The translations under genes were made by a program, and so were the position numbers. The notes under the pieces were generated by a model. It was given only the letters and a program-made list of their open reading frames with translations. It ran no database searches and had not been told where the DNA came from. A stretch of 64,000 nt of DNA from Eleginops maclovinus (Eukaryota > Chordata > Actinopteri > Perciformes > Eleginopidae): the NCBI RefSeq assembly GCF_036324505.1, contig NC_086352.1, positions 4,210,243-4,274,242 on the forward strand, read 5' to 3'. Below are positions 24,078 to 36,844 of the stretch, one piece after another (within the stretch, counting starts at the first letter, position 1; the number at the start of each line of letters is the position of its first letter).

Positions 24078-27000
24078 ATGCTGGGCTCCGTGCTAGTCTT
24101 CTGCAGCGTCTTCAGCGCGGTCCGACTCTCTTCTTCTCTGGTGCACGGAAACATCCACCTGCAGGACTCCTCCTTCCTGTCAGACCTGGGTCAGTACCGG
24201 CCAATCACAGTAGTGCCTCACACACCTGACACACCTTAAGCTGCTCTCCTTTGTTAACTTACAGAACATGGTGACATCACTATTGAACACTGGTGTTCCG
24301 GTTGGTTAGCACTCCAACATATTGTACATGATAGGCTAAGGGGCGGGACACCCACGGGCACCAATCAGAGCAGACTGGGATCTGGTTTCAGACAGAGGGT
24401 GAAAAGAGGTGCTGCAGCACAGACAGTCTGAGACACATAAACATACTGACATACACCTGAACATCAGCAGGAGAGGACTCTTTAAAGTAGAGACACTACA
24501 TACTGATATACACCTGAACATCAGCAGGAGAGGACTCTTTAAAGTAGAGACTCTACATACTGATATACACCTGAACATCAGCAGGAGAGGACTCTTTAAA
24601 GTAGAGACTCTACATACTGATATACACCTGAACATCAGCAGGAGAGGACTCTTTAAAGTAGAGACACTACATACTGATATACACCTGAACATCAGCAGGA
24701 GAGGACTCTTTAAAGTAGAGACTCTACATACTGATATACACCTGAACATCAGCAGGAGAGGACTCTTTAAAGTAGAGACTCTACATACTGATATACACCT
24801 GAACATCAGCAGGAGAGGACTCTTTAAAGTAGAGACTCTACATACTGATATACACCTGAACATCAGCAGGAGAGGACTCTTTAAAGTAGAGACTCTACAT
24901 ACTGATATACACCTGAACATCAGCAGGAGAGGACTCTTTAAAGTAGAGACTCTACACACTGATATACACCTGAACATCAGCAGAAGAGGACTCTTTAAAG
25001 TAGAGACTCTACATACTGATATACACCTGAACATCAGCAGGAGAGGACTCTTTAAAGTAGAGACTCTACATACTGATATACACCTGAACATCATCAGGAG
25101 AGGACTCTTTAAAGTAGAGACTCTACATACTGATATACACCTGAACATCATCAGGAGAGGACTCTTTAAAGTAGAGACTCTAAATACTGATATACACCTG
25201 AACATCAGCAGGAGAGGACTCTTTAAAGTAGAGACTCTACATACTGATATACACCTGAACATCAGCAGGAGAGGACTCTTTAAAGTAGTGACTCTACATA
25301 CTGATATACACCTGAACATCAGCAGGAGAGGACTCTTTAAAGTAGAGACTCTACATACTGATATACACCTGAACATCAGCAGGAGAGGACTCTTTAAAGT
25401 AGAGACTACATACTGATATACACCTGAACATCAGCAGGAGAGGACTCTTTAAAGTAGGACTCTACATACTGATATACACCTGAACATCATCAGGAGAGGA
25501 CTCTTTAAAGTAGAGACTACATACTGATATACACCTGAACATCAGCAGGAGAGGACTCTTTAAAGTAGGACTCTACATACTGATATACACCTGAACATCA
25601 GCAGGAGAGGACTCTTTAAAGTAGAGACACTACATACTGATATACACCTGAACATCAGCAGGAGAGGACTCTTTAAAGTAGAGACTCTACATACTGATAT
25701 ACACCTGAACATCAGCAGGAGAGGACTCTTTAAAGTAGAGACTACATACTGATATACACCTGAACATCATCAGGAGAGGACTCTTTAAAGTAGAGACTCT
25801 ACATACTGATATACACCTGAACATCAGCAGGAGAGGACTCTTTAAAGTAGAGACACTACATACTGATATACACCTGAACATCAGCAGGAGAGGACTCTTT
25901 AAAGTAGAGACACTACATACTGATATACACCTGAACATCAGCAGGAGAGGACTCTTTAAAGTAGAGACTCTACATACTGATATACTCCTGAACATCAGCA
26001 GGAGAGGACTCTTTAAAGTAGAGACTCTACATACTGATATACACCTGAACATCAGCAGGAGAGGACTCTTTAAAGTAGAGACACTACATACTGATATACA
26101 CCTGAACATCAGCAGGAGAGGACTCTTTAAAGTAGAAACTGTAGGGACTGTAGGGTTGGTAGTGTCTGTAGTGTCTGTAGTGTCTGTAGTGTATGTAGTG
26201 TCTTTAGGGTATGTAGTGTCTGTAGTGTCTGTAGTGTCTGTAGTGTCTGTAGGATCTGTAGTGTCTGTAGGGTCTGTAGGGTTGGTAGTGTCTGTAGTGT
26301 CTGTAGTGTCTGTAGTGTATGTAGTGTCTGTAGGGTATGTAGGGTCTGTAGTGTCTGTAGTGTCTGTAGTGTCTGTAGGATCTGTAGTGTCTGTAGATTT
26401 GGTAGTGGCTGTAGTGTCTGTAGTGTCTATAGGGTCTGTAGTGTCTGTAGGGTTGGTAGTGTGTGTAGTGTGTGTAGTGTCTGTAGGGTATGTAGTGTCT
26501 GTAGTGTCTATAGGGTATGTAGTGTCTATAGGGTCTGTAGTGTCTGTAGGGTCTGTAGTGTCTGTAGGTTTGGTAGTGGCTGTAGTGTCTGTAGTGTCTA
26601 TAGGGTCTTTAGTGTCTGTAGGGTTGGTAGTGTGTGTAGTGTGTGTAGTGTCTGTAGTGTCTGTAGTGTCTGTAGGGTCTGTAGGGTATGTAAGGTATGT
26701 AGGGTATGTAGTGTCTGTAGTGTCTGTAGTTTCTGTAGTGTATATAGGGTCTGTAGTGTCTGTAGGGTTGGTAGTGTATGTAGCGTCTGTAGGATCTGTA
26801 GTGTCTGTAGTGTATGTAGGGTATGTAGTGTCTGTAGGGTTGGAAGTGTCTGTAGTGTCTGTAGTGTCTATAGGGTCTGTAGTGTCTGTAGTGTCTGTAG
26901 GGTATGTAGGGTTGGTAGTGTGTGTAGTGTGTGTAGTGTCTGTAGGGTTGGTAGTGTGTGTAGTGTCTGTAGGGTTGGTAGTGTGTGTAGTGTCTGTAGT

Positions 27001-30000
27001 GTCTGTAGGGTTGGTAGTGTCTGTAGTGTCTATAGGGTCTGTAGTGTCTGTAGTGTCTGTAGTGTCTGTAGGGTATGTAGGGTTGGTAGTGTGTGTAGTG
27101 TCTGTAGGGTATGTAGTGTCTGTAGTGTCTGTAGTGACTGTAGTTTCTGTAGTCTGTGTAGGATCTGTAGTGTCTGTAGGTTTGGTAGTGTCTGTAGTGT
27201 CTGTAGTGTCTGTAGGGTATGTTGTGTCTGTAGGGTTGGTAGTGTGTGTAGTGTCTGTAGTGTCTGTAGTGTCTATAGGGTCTGTAGTGTCTGTAGTGTC
27301 TGTAGTGTATGTAGTGTCTGTAGGGTATGTAGGGTCTGTAGTGACTGTAGTTTCTGTAGTCTGTGTAGGATCTGTAGTGTCTGTAGGTTTGGTAGTGGCT
27401 GTAGTGTCTGTAGTGTCTGTAGGGTTGGTAGTGTGTGTAGTGTGTGTAGTGTCTGTAGGGTATGTAGTGTCTGTAGTGTCTGTAGTTTCTATAGGGTCTG
27501 TAGTGTCTGTAGGGTTGGTAGTGTCTGTAGTGTCTGTAGTGTCTATAGGGTCTGTAGTGTCTGTAGTGTCTGTAGTTTCTATAGGGTCTGTAGTGTCTGT
27601 AGGGTTGGTAGTGTCTGTAGTGTCTGTAGGATCTGTAGTGTCTGTACGTTTGGTATAGTCTGTAGTGTCTGTAGGGTATGTAGGGTTGGTAGTGTGTGTA
27701 GTGTGTGTAGTGTGTGTAGGGTATGTAGTGTCTGTAGTGTCTGTAGTGTATGTAGGGTTGGTAGTGTGTGTAGTGTCTGTAGTGTCTATAGGGTATGTAG
27801 TGTCTGTAGTGTCTGTAGGGTATGTAGGGTTGGTAGTGTTTGTAGTGTTTGTAGTGTCTGTAGTGTTTGTAGTGTCTGTAGTGTCTTTAGTGTCTGTAGG
27901 GTTGGTAGTGTCTGTAGGGTCTGTAGTGTTTATAGGGTCTGTAGTGTCTGTAGTGTGTGTAGGGTCTGTAGGGTTGGTAGTGTCTGTATGGTCTGTAGTG
28001 TTTATAGGGTCTGTAGTGTCTGTAGTGTCTGTAGTGTCTGTAGTGTCTGTAGTGTCTATAGGGTCTGTAGTGTCTGTAGTGTCTGTAGTGTCTGTAGTGT
28101 CTATAGGGTCTGTAGTGTCTGTAGTGTCTGTAGTGTCTGTAGTGTCTGTAGTGTCTGTAGTGTCTGTAGTGTCTATAGGGTCTGTAGTGTCTATAGGGTC
28201 TGTAGGGTTGGTAGTGTCTGTAGTGTCTGTAGTGTCTATAGGGCCTGTAGTGTCTGTAGTGTCTATAGGGCCTGTAGTGTCTGTAGTGTTTGTAGGGCCT
28301 GTAGTGTCTATAGGGTCTGTAGTGTCTGTAGTGTCTGTAGGGTCCGTAGTGTCTATAGGGTCTGTAGTGGCTGTAGTGTCTATAGGGTCTGTAGTGTCTG
28401 TAGTGTCTGTAGTGTCTGTAGTGTCTATAGGGTCCGTAGTGTCTGTAGTGTCTGTAGTGTCTGTAGGGTTGGTAGTGTCTGTAGTGTCTGTAGTGTCTGT
28501 AGGGTTGGTAGTGTCTGTAGTGTCTGTAGTGTATGTAGTGTCTGTAGTGTTGGTAGTGTATGTAGTGTCTGTAGGGTTGGTAGTGTCTGTAGTGTCTGTA
28601 GTGTCTGTAGGGTTGGTAGTGTCTGTAGTGTCTGTAGTGTCTGTAGTGTACGTAGTGTCTGTAGTGTCTGTAGTGTCTGTAGTGTCTGTAGTGTCTGTAG
28701 TGTACGTAGTGTACGTAGTGTCTGTAGTGTACGTAGTGTCTGTAGTGTCTGTAGTGTCTGTAGTGTCTGTAGTGTTCAAGGTTTCAAGGTTTCAAGGTGT
28801 TATTGGTCATATGCACAGCAGATACAGCGTATATGTTGGCAATGAAAATCTTATGTCCCATGCTCCTCCAACAACTCAACATACATGGTGCAGATAAGAT
28901 AATAAAATAGTGAAAAAGAGAGAAGAATATTTACAATAACAACAGTAAAGATTTGAGGATGTGAAATATATACATATGTGGAATACATTGAGAGTATTTA
29001 CATACTTTACACTGTGGAATGAGGAGGTATGGACAGATGCATATATTATGTATAGCAGATGTATATGGCAGATATGTGTAATATATAGATATGTGTACTA
29101 TAAACAGATATGTATGGCAGATGTGTATAATATATATGTATATATGTGTGTACTATAAACAGATGTGAGTAGACATTCACACAGCTCAGGAGTTCAGCAG
29201 TCTTATAGCCTGTGGTATAAAACTGTCTCTGAGTCTGGTGGTCTTGGTCCGGATGCTGCGGTACCGTCTGCCAGACGGCAGCAGACAGAACAGATTGGTG
29301 CTGGGGTGATGGGGGTCCTTTAATATCCTACCGGCCTTCTTCCTACACCGCTGGGTGTAGAGGTCCTCCATGGATGGCAGCTCCGTCCTGGTGATGTGCT
29401 GTGCAGTTTTCACCACCCTCTGTAGAGTCTTACGGTTGAGGGCGGTGCAACTGCCATACCAGGCGGTGATGCAGCCAGTCAGGATACTCTCGATGGTGCA
29501 CCTGTAGAAGTTGCAGAGTATCCTGGAGTCCATGTTGAACTTCCGCAGCCTGCGGAGGAAGAAGAGCCGCTGTCGAGCCGTCTTGGATATGACCCTGGTG
29601 TGATGTGTCCATGTCAGGTCCTCACTGATGTTTACCCCGAGGAACCTGAAGCTGCTGACTCTCTCCACAGGAGTCCCGTCGATGGTGATGGGTGTGTGTG
29701 CCTCTCTCTGCCTCTTCCTGTAGTCCACAATCAGCTCCTTTGTTTTGCTGACGTTGAGATGGAGGTTGTTGTCCTGGCACCAAGATGTCAGGGCTCTGAC
29801 CTCCTCTCTGTACGCCGTCTCGTCGCCGTCTGTGATCAGGCCGATGACGGTCGTGTCGTCAGCAAACTTGATGATGGTGTTGGAGCTGTGTGTGGCCACG
29901 CAGTCGTGCGTGAACAGGGAGTAGAGGAGAGGGCTGAGCACACAACCCTGAGGGGCTCCGGTGTTGAGGGTCAAGGTGGAGGATGTGATGTTCCCCATCC

Positions 30001-31273
30001 GCACTGCCTGTAGGGTTGGGAGTGTCTGTAGTGTCTGTAGGGTTGGTAGTGTCTGTAGTGTCTGTAGGGTCTGTAGTGAAACATCCCCTCAGTGTCTGAG
30101 TCCCGGATCAGTTAGTGAACCGTAGACTTAGATCTACCCTAGGTGTTTCCAACGTCTCTCTGCATGCCTCACATGACAGACATGTGGAGTAACTGGTCAG
30201 GTTACTTTGCAGTGGATGTGTGACTGTTGAGAGATCCTGCAGGTTTGTTCATTAAGCTGTCAGTCATACTGGGAGGACTGGGAACCAGCCCACATGCGGG
30301 GTGTGGCTGGTTAGAATGTAACAGCTGTAAACTAACAGACTCGAGGTGAGGTCTGCGAAGCACACTGTATTACGTAATGTTGAAACCAGAGCCCAGTCTG
30401 CTCTGATTGGTTAGCTGGCCGGCTTTGTTGTGATTGGTCAAGAGCTTAGTGGTATCCCGGCGACAATTTGATGAAGTGCTTTCCAATAGGAGCGTGAGTG
30501 TTCCATAGTGATGTCACTATGTTCCATAAGTAAATAAAGGAGTCCAATGGGGGCGTTTCAGGCAGGGAGGGGGGCAGAAAATTCCTCTTGGGAGATTATA
30601 GCCTTTGCAGACCATTTACATGCACTAAAACCTGTAGAACCCGCCACAGGAGAGGGGGGTAGGGTCTGAGGGTCCTTCACGAATAGAATAACAGTGCAAG
30701 TCCCGTAGACCGCACACGGGGGATTACGTGGTCTGACAGCAGCCTGGTCTGCTACTAAAATACATGACCATCCGTCTCTCAGAGAGGAGCCATGCCCCGG
30801 TGATGGACACCGCCCTCATGACTGTGGACTCGGCTGATGACTCCCTGATGGACACGGGTTCCTACGACGAGGTGGGCGGGGCTAAATTACAGATACAGGA
30901 AGTGACCATTTTACAAGTCAGCTGCAGCCATGATTATTATTGTTTTGAGATCAAGTAAAATTAGGTGAATTTTTGTTGACAAACTATACTTTTATGAGTT
31001 GTTTTTGTAACTATTCCACAGGGATCATGTGTTTTTAGTTTAGTCCTGATTCAGTTTGAGTGCTGTTTCCTGTTCACTGTTCAGGACTCGTCGGCGCTGC
31101 AGCTGCTGGGTCGCTCCATGCGCTCGTCACGGCGCTGCATCGCTCACCAGCAGTCCTGCCTGGGCTTTCCGCTGCCCTGCTGCGACGCCTGCGACACCTG
31201 CTACTGCCGCTTCTTCAACGCCATCTGCTACTGCCGACGCGTTGGACACGCCTGCCCCCCCCGACACCGCTAA
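24078..31273 (+). CDS. agrp: Agouti-related peptide
   Basis: AgRP is a secreted inverse agonist/antagonist of melanocortin receptors MC3R and MC4R that stimulates feeding. Coding exons 24078-24189, 30783-30871 and 31085-31273 join in phase to 129 residues; the 5' UTR exon acceptor is at 24038. Exon 2 encodes a signal peptide ([20 protein letters not shown]). The last exon carries the diagnostic cysteine knot, beginning [10 protein letters not shown], with ten cysteines, [12 protein letters not shown] and the receptor-binding Arg-Phe-Phe. RSSRR just before the first cysteine resembles the proprotein-convertase processing region. Intron 2 is about 6.6 kb and mostly tandem repeat plus a LINE. 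An alternative upstream in-frame ATG at 24024 is intronic. I cannot decide between the teleost agrp1 and agrp2/asip2b paralogues from memory; the [10 protein letters not shown] wording leans to agrp1. Confidence 0.9.
24430..26140. repeat. Minisatellite, 57-bp unit, in agrp intron 2
   Basis: About 30 copies of a 57-bp unit (TGATATACACCTGAACATCA, GCAGGAGAGGACTCTTTAAA, GTAGAGACTCTACATAC). As 57 is divisible by three, both strands stay open for about 340 codons. A few units have 1-3 bp deletions (25406, 25456, 25516, 25740). Confidence 0.96.
26141..28775. repeat. Minisatellite, 9-bp unit TCTGTAGTG, in agrp intron 2
   Basis: About 2.6 kb of TCTGTAGTG with variants TCTGTAGGG, TCTATAGGG, TTGGTAGTG and TATGTAGTG. 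Nine-base periodicity keeps several frames open (Thr-Asp-Thr or Val-Ser-Val polymers up to 1030 residues); these are not genes. The array resumes after the LINE at 30008. Confidence 0.96.
28776..30007 (-). mobile_element. 5'-truncated CR1/L2/Rex1-type LINE inside the 9-bp array
   Basis: Minus-strand LINE fragment consisting of the C-terminal RT half, a 3' UTR and a tail of repeated ACCTTGAA at 28776-28798. TCTGTAGTG units flank it on both sides, so it inserted into the array. The exact clade within the CR1-like group is not settled. Confidence 0.8.
29186..30004 (-). pseudogene. LINE reverse transcriptase, C-terminal fragment
   Basis: A 272-residue open frame beginning [20 protein letters not shown], with the catalytic FADDT and downstream RT-thumb region ([38 protein letters not shown]), ending IRLLNS. 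The endonuclease and RT fingers are missing because of 5' truncation. Reverse transcription is not possible from this copy alone, although the remaining frame is intact, suggesting a young insertion. Confidence 0.85.
30008..30085. repeat. 9-bp TCTGTAGTG array, remainder
   Basis: A few TCTGTAGTG/TTGGTAGTG units right of the LINE, continuing the array from 26141. Confidence 0.9.
30086..30782. other. agrp: agrp intron 2, right single-copy part
   Basis: A 31-bp segment at 30381-30411 is the reverse complement (one mismatch) of 24360-24390 near the left end of the same intron. The acceptor of exon 3 is at 30781-30782 (TCTCTCAG). No other feature is seen. Confidence 0.5.
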
Positions 31274-31326
31274 CACCACACCTGACGCCTAACCTGCTCT
31301 TTGTTTGATAAAGCTGCTCTCTGTGT

Positions 31327-31332
31327 AATAAA
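31327..31332 (+). terminator. agrp: agrp polyadenylation signal
   Basis: AATAAA 54 bases after the stop codon (31271-31273). Confidence 0.75.
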
Positions 31333-31417
31333 CCACTGCTGAGGAAGATCTGAGGACTGTGTCAGTAATTCAAAGACATGCTAACATGTGGGATCCTTTA
31401 CCGTCAGTACAATGTAG

Positions 31418-31581
31418 TAGCGCTGCCCTCGACTAAAGATTTTTCTAGTCGACTAATAGTCGTCAATTCAGGCGATAAGTTGGCTAATTATCTCACATAT
31501 ATGATATATTATGATTTAAAAAAATAAAAAGTTGTTGTCCCAAACGGTTTCAGTTTTGTCGACCAACGGGGGGCAGCCCTA
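31418..31581. mobile_element. hAT-type MITE, about 164 bp
   Basis: The left end TAGCGCTGCCCTCGACTAAA with CTAGTCGACTAATAGTCG, and the right end GTCGACCAACGGGGGGCAGC plus CCTA, form imperfect terminal inverted repeats (TAGCGCTGCCC against TAGGGCTGCCC). I recognise the sequence type from teleost non-autonomous hAT elements. No 8-bp duplication could be confirmed. Confidence 0.6.
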
Positions 31582-31599
31582 GAAGAGAGGTTCCCCCAG

Positions 31600-32010
31600 G
31601 TAACAGAGGTCACCACACAGGTCACACAGGCCACACACAGGTCACCACACAGGTCACACTGGTCACATAGGTCACCACACAGGTCACACACAGGTCACAC
31701 AGGTCACCACACAGGTCACACTGGTCACATAGGTCACCACACAGGTCACCACACAGGTCACATAGGTCACCACACAGGTCACACTGGTCACATAGGTCAC
31801 CACACAGGTCACATAGGTCACCACACAGGTCACACAGGTCCCCACACAGGTCACATAGGTCACCACACAGGTCACATAAGTCACCACACAGGTCACATAA
31901 GTCACCACACAGGTCACACAAAGGTCACCACACAGGTCACACAGGTCACATAAGTGACCACACAGGTCACACAAAGGTCACCACACAGGTCAGCACACAG
32001 GTCAGTCAGC
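31600..32010. repeat. GGTCACCACACA minisatellite
   Basis: Repeats of AGGTCACCACACAGGTCACA with insertions (CTGGTCACAT, CAGGTCACACA). Frames across it read Cys-Asp-Leu-Cys-Gly polymers and are not genes. Confidence 0.93.
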
Positions 32011-32774
32011 CAGACTCGGAGATACAAAAAGAAATATGGAAATGTTTACAGACGATAATTTGTTGGATGGCAATTTCATTAAAATCAAATATATTTCATT
32101 CCCTGACTTGCATACTTTGTGAATACAATGAACCCAAAGTTAAGCGTAGTTAATAACATTTATACGCTTTATATTTAAGGGTTAGATAGGCAGTGTGTTT
32201 AAACTACTGCCTCACATCATGGCAGTTACACGCCTGCACATGTGTTCTTTAACAAGGAGGTTGTTCCTTGGAAGTTAGCATCCAGTTAGTTAACTAGCTT
32301 GAAGGTTTTTTCCAAAAGGTTTGAACGATTTGGTTTCCTCTTTAAGATGGTTGTGATGTTAAAACCAGTCAGGAATATCAATGTGTTATACAGAGTTGAG
32401 GATATTAAGCCCATTAGCCGCTCGACAGTGTCTGCTAACGGCCTCAGCTAAGCTAAATGCCGCTTTGGACCCGTGAGAATACGTGAGCTAATTTGTGCTA
32501 AGTTGAACATGCTAACGTGCACCCCTTTGTGTCCTATCATCTTTCTGCCCTCCTGTAGATAATCGTTATCAGTGGCACAGAACGCCTGTATCAAGACGAG
32601 GCTAAATACAGGGTGACACATGCTTAATTAATAAATGAGGGAGCTAACTGTTTCCCTCTGCTTCCAGTGTTTATGCTAAGCTATGCTAAGATATCCAGCT
32701 TTTTCACAATACGCTAACACGGCTAACACCCGACCCGGTGAACAAAGCACAGCACAGGAAGTGTTGTAGAAGGT
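32011..32774. other. Intergenic between agrp and ctrb
   Basis: No exon, RNA gene or repeat unit is recognised, apart from scattered GCTAAC words. Confidence 0.5.
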
Positions 32775-32780
32775 TTTATT
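32775..32780 (-). terminator. ctrb1: ctrb1 polyadenylation signal
   Basis: AATAAA on the minus strand, 16 bases beyond the stop codon at 32796-32798. Confidence 0.75.
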
Positions 32781-32795
32781 GAGGTTCTGACAGCT

Positions 32796-35813
<3,018 letters not shown>

Positions 35814-35848
35814 GGTTCGATGATGGAGGTCCGTCTGAACCTAGAGCC

Positions 35849-35854
35849 TTTATA
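35849..35854 (-). promoter_or_regulatory. ctrb1: ctrb1 TATA box
   Basis: TATAAA on the minus strand, 36 bases upstream of the start codon. The second chymotrypsinogen gene has its TATA at the same distance. Confidence 0.75.
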
Positions 35855-35960
35855 CAACACTGAACGCCTGGATTGGACGGGATGCTGGGAGTGGGTGGGA
35901 CACGGGGAGCCTTGTGATTGGACGGACAAGGGGACATCTTATCAGCTGTGAGAGTTTGAA

Positions 35961-35984
35961 CAGGTGACGGGGAGTTTCCACCTG
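35961..35984 (-). promoter_or_regulatory. ctrb1: Possible PTF1-type acinar enhancer site
   Basis: Two E-boxes (CAGGTG at 35961-35966, CACCTG at 35979-35984) flank TTTCC (35975-35979), about 110-130 bp upstream of the TATA box. PTF1 sites in acinar genes pair CACCTG with a TTTCCC-type box. The assignment is inference from spacing and motif. Confidence 0.4.
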
Positions 35985-36535
35985 AGTCTGATCGATATCA
36001 CCCGTCTTATTTCTTGTTGATGGGACTCAAAGCAATTCTTTTAAAGTTTAGTATTTTATCAGGTTGACCAAAGACTTTGAACATAGAATAAGTTGATCTG
36101 CAGAACTGTTTGTCTCTTAGGTCAAAATTATGTTTATTCTTATCTTAAAATGACACGCTGGACGTCCTGCAACTGTGTGAAGAAGAGAGAGACACACAGC
36201 TGCTCCTCTGTTGACCTGTCTCCTTGAGACACAAAGACAGGAAGGTACAAAGAAATCATGTTTCCACTCAGTACACGTTTAATATCAGATATTAAAGGTT
36301 ATGATACATATTATTTATTATAACAGTATGATGAGACTGAAGCGTTCATACCTTCACAGTCTAGGTTAATAACTGAGAGGTAATGCACATTATACCTTAG
36401 GAAGATGACTGAAGGAGAACATCTGCGCTCTCTGCTCCACGTTTATAATGATCTGTTAATCTAGGAACTGGTCCTGGTCTGCAGTGGCTGTATAAACTAA
36501 AGTTATAGAAGGATCCAGAAGTGGTGTCAAACCAG
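35985..36535. other. ctrb1 upstream intergenic DNA
   Basis: No exon, RNA gene or repeat unit recognised. Confidence 0.45.
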
Positions 36536-36650
36536 GGGTGTAAGGAACTACTCAAGTACTTAAGTACTGAGGTACTTGTACTTTACTTGAGTATTTCAAT
36601 TGAACGGTTCCATTACAGTTTGGAGGTTAATGGTGTACTTTTACTCCACT
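36536..36650. repeat. Dispersed teleost repeat (AAGTACTTAAGTACT type)
   Basis: GGGGTGTAAGGAACTACTCA, AGTACTTGTACTTTACTTGA and GTACTTTTACTCCACTACAT match a short repeat I know to be abundant in fish genomes. The edge of the 14-bp array near 15025 resembles the same family. Confidence 0.5.
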
Positions 36651-36689
36651 ACATGTATTAAATCCCATTATGCAGTTTACAGATCTGGA

Positions 36690-36839
36690 TTAATGATGTC
36701 AAAGTCAAAGTCTACTTTATTGTCAAAGTTTCCACATGTGTTATACATACAGAACATTGAAATACCGTTTCTGGCAGTCCCACAGTGCAAATATAAAAGA
36801 ACATCTAACACAGAAAGAAAAGAGCGTAGAGAAAAAGGG
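36690..36839 (-). mobile_element. Foreign retroposon 3' tail fused to Tx1 copy 2
   Basis: On the minus strand the Tx1 sequence stops at GAGCTGGTTTTCAATC and continues with unrelated DNA ending CTTTGACAATAAAGTAGACT and TTGACTTTGAC, a simple-repeat tail of retroposon type. Copy 1 at the same point continues AATTCCTGAATTGAAG. LINE copies usually lose their 5' end, not the 3' end. Confidence 0.6.
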
Positions 36840-36844
36840 ATTGA

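Noticed and set aside
25687..28779. 1030-residue Thr/Asp-rich open frame (minus) and Val/Ser or Cys/Val frames on plus
   Set aside because: Read-through of the 57-bp and 9-bp minisatellites, whose unit lengths are multiples of three; they lie in agrp intron 2.
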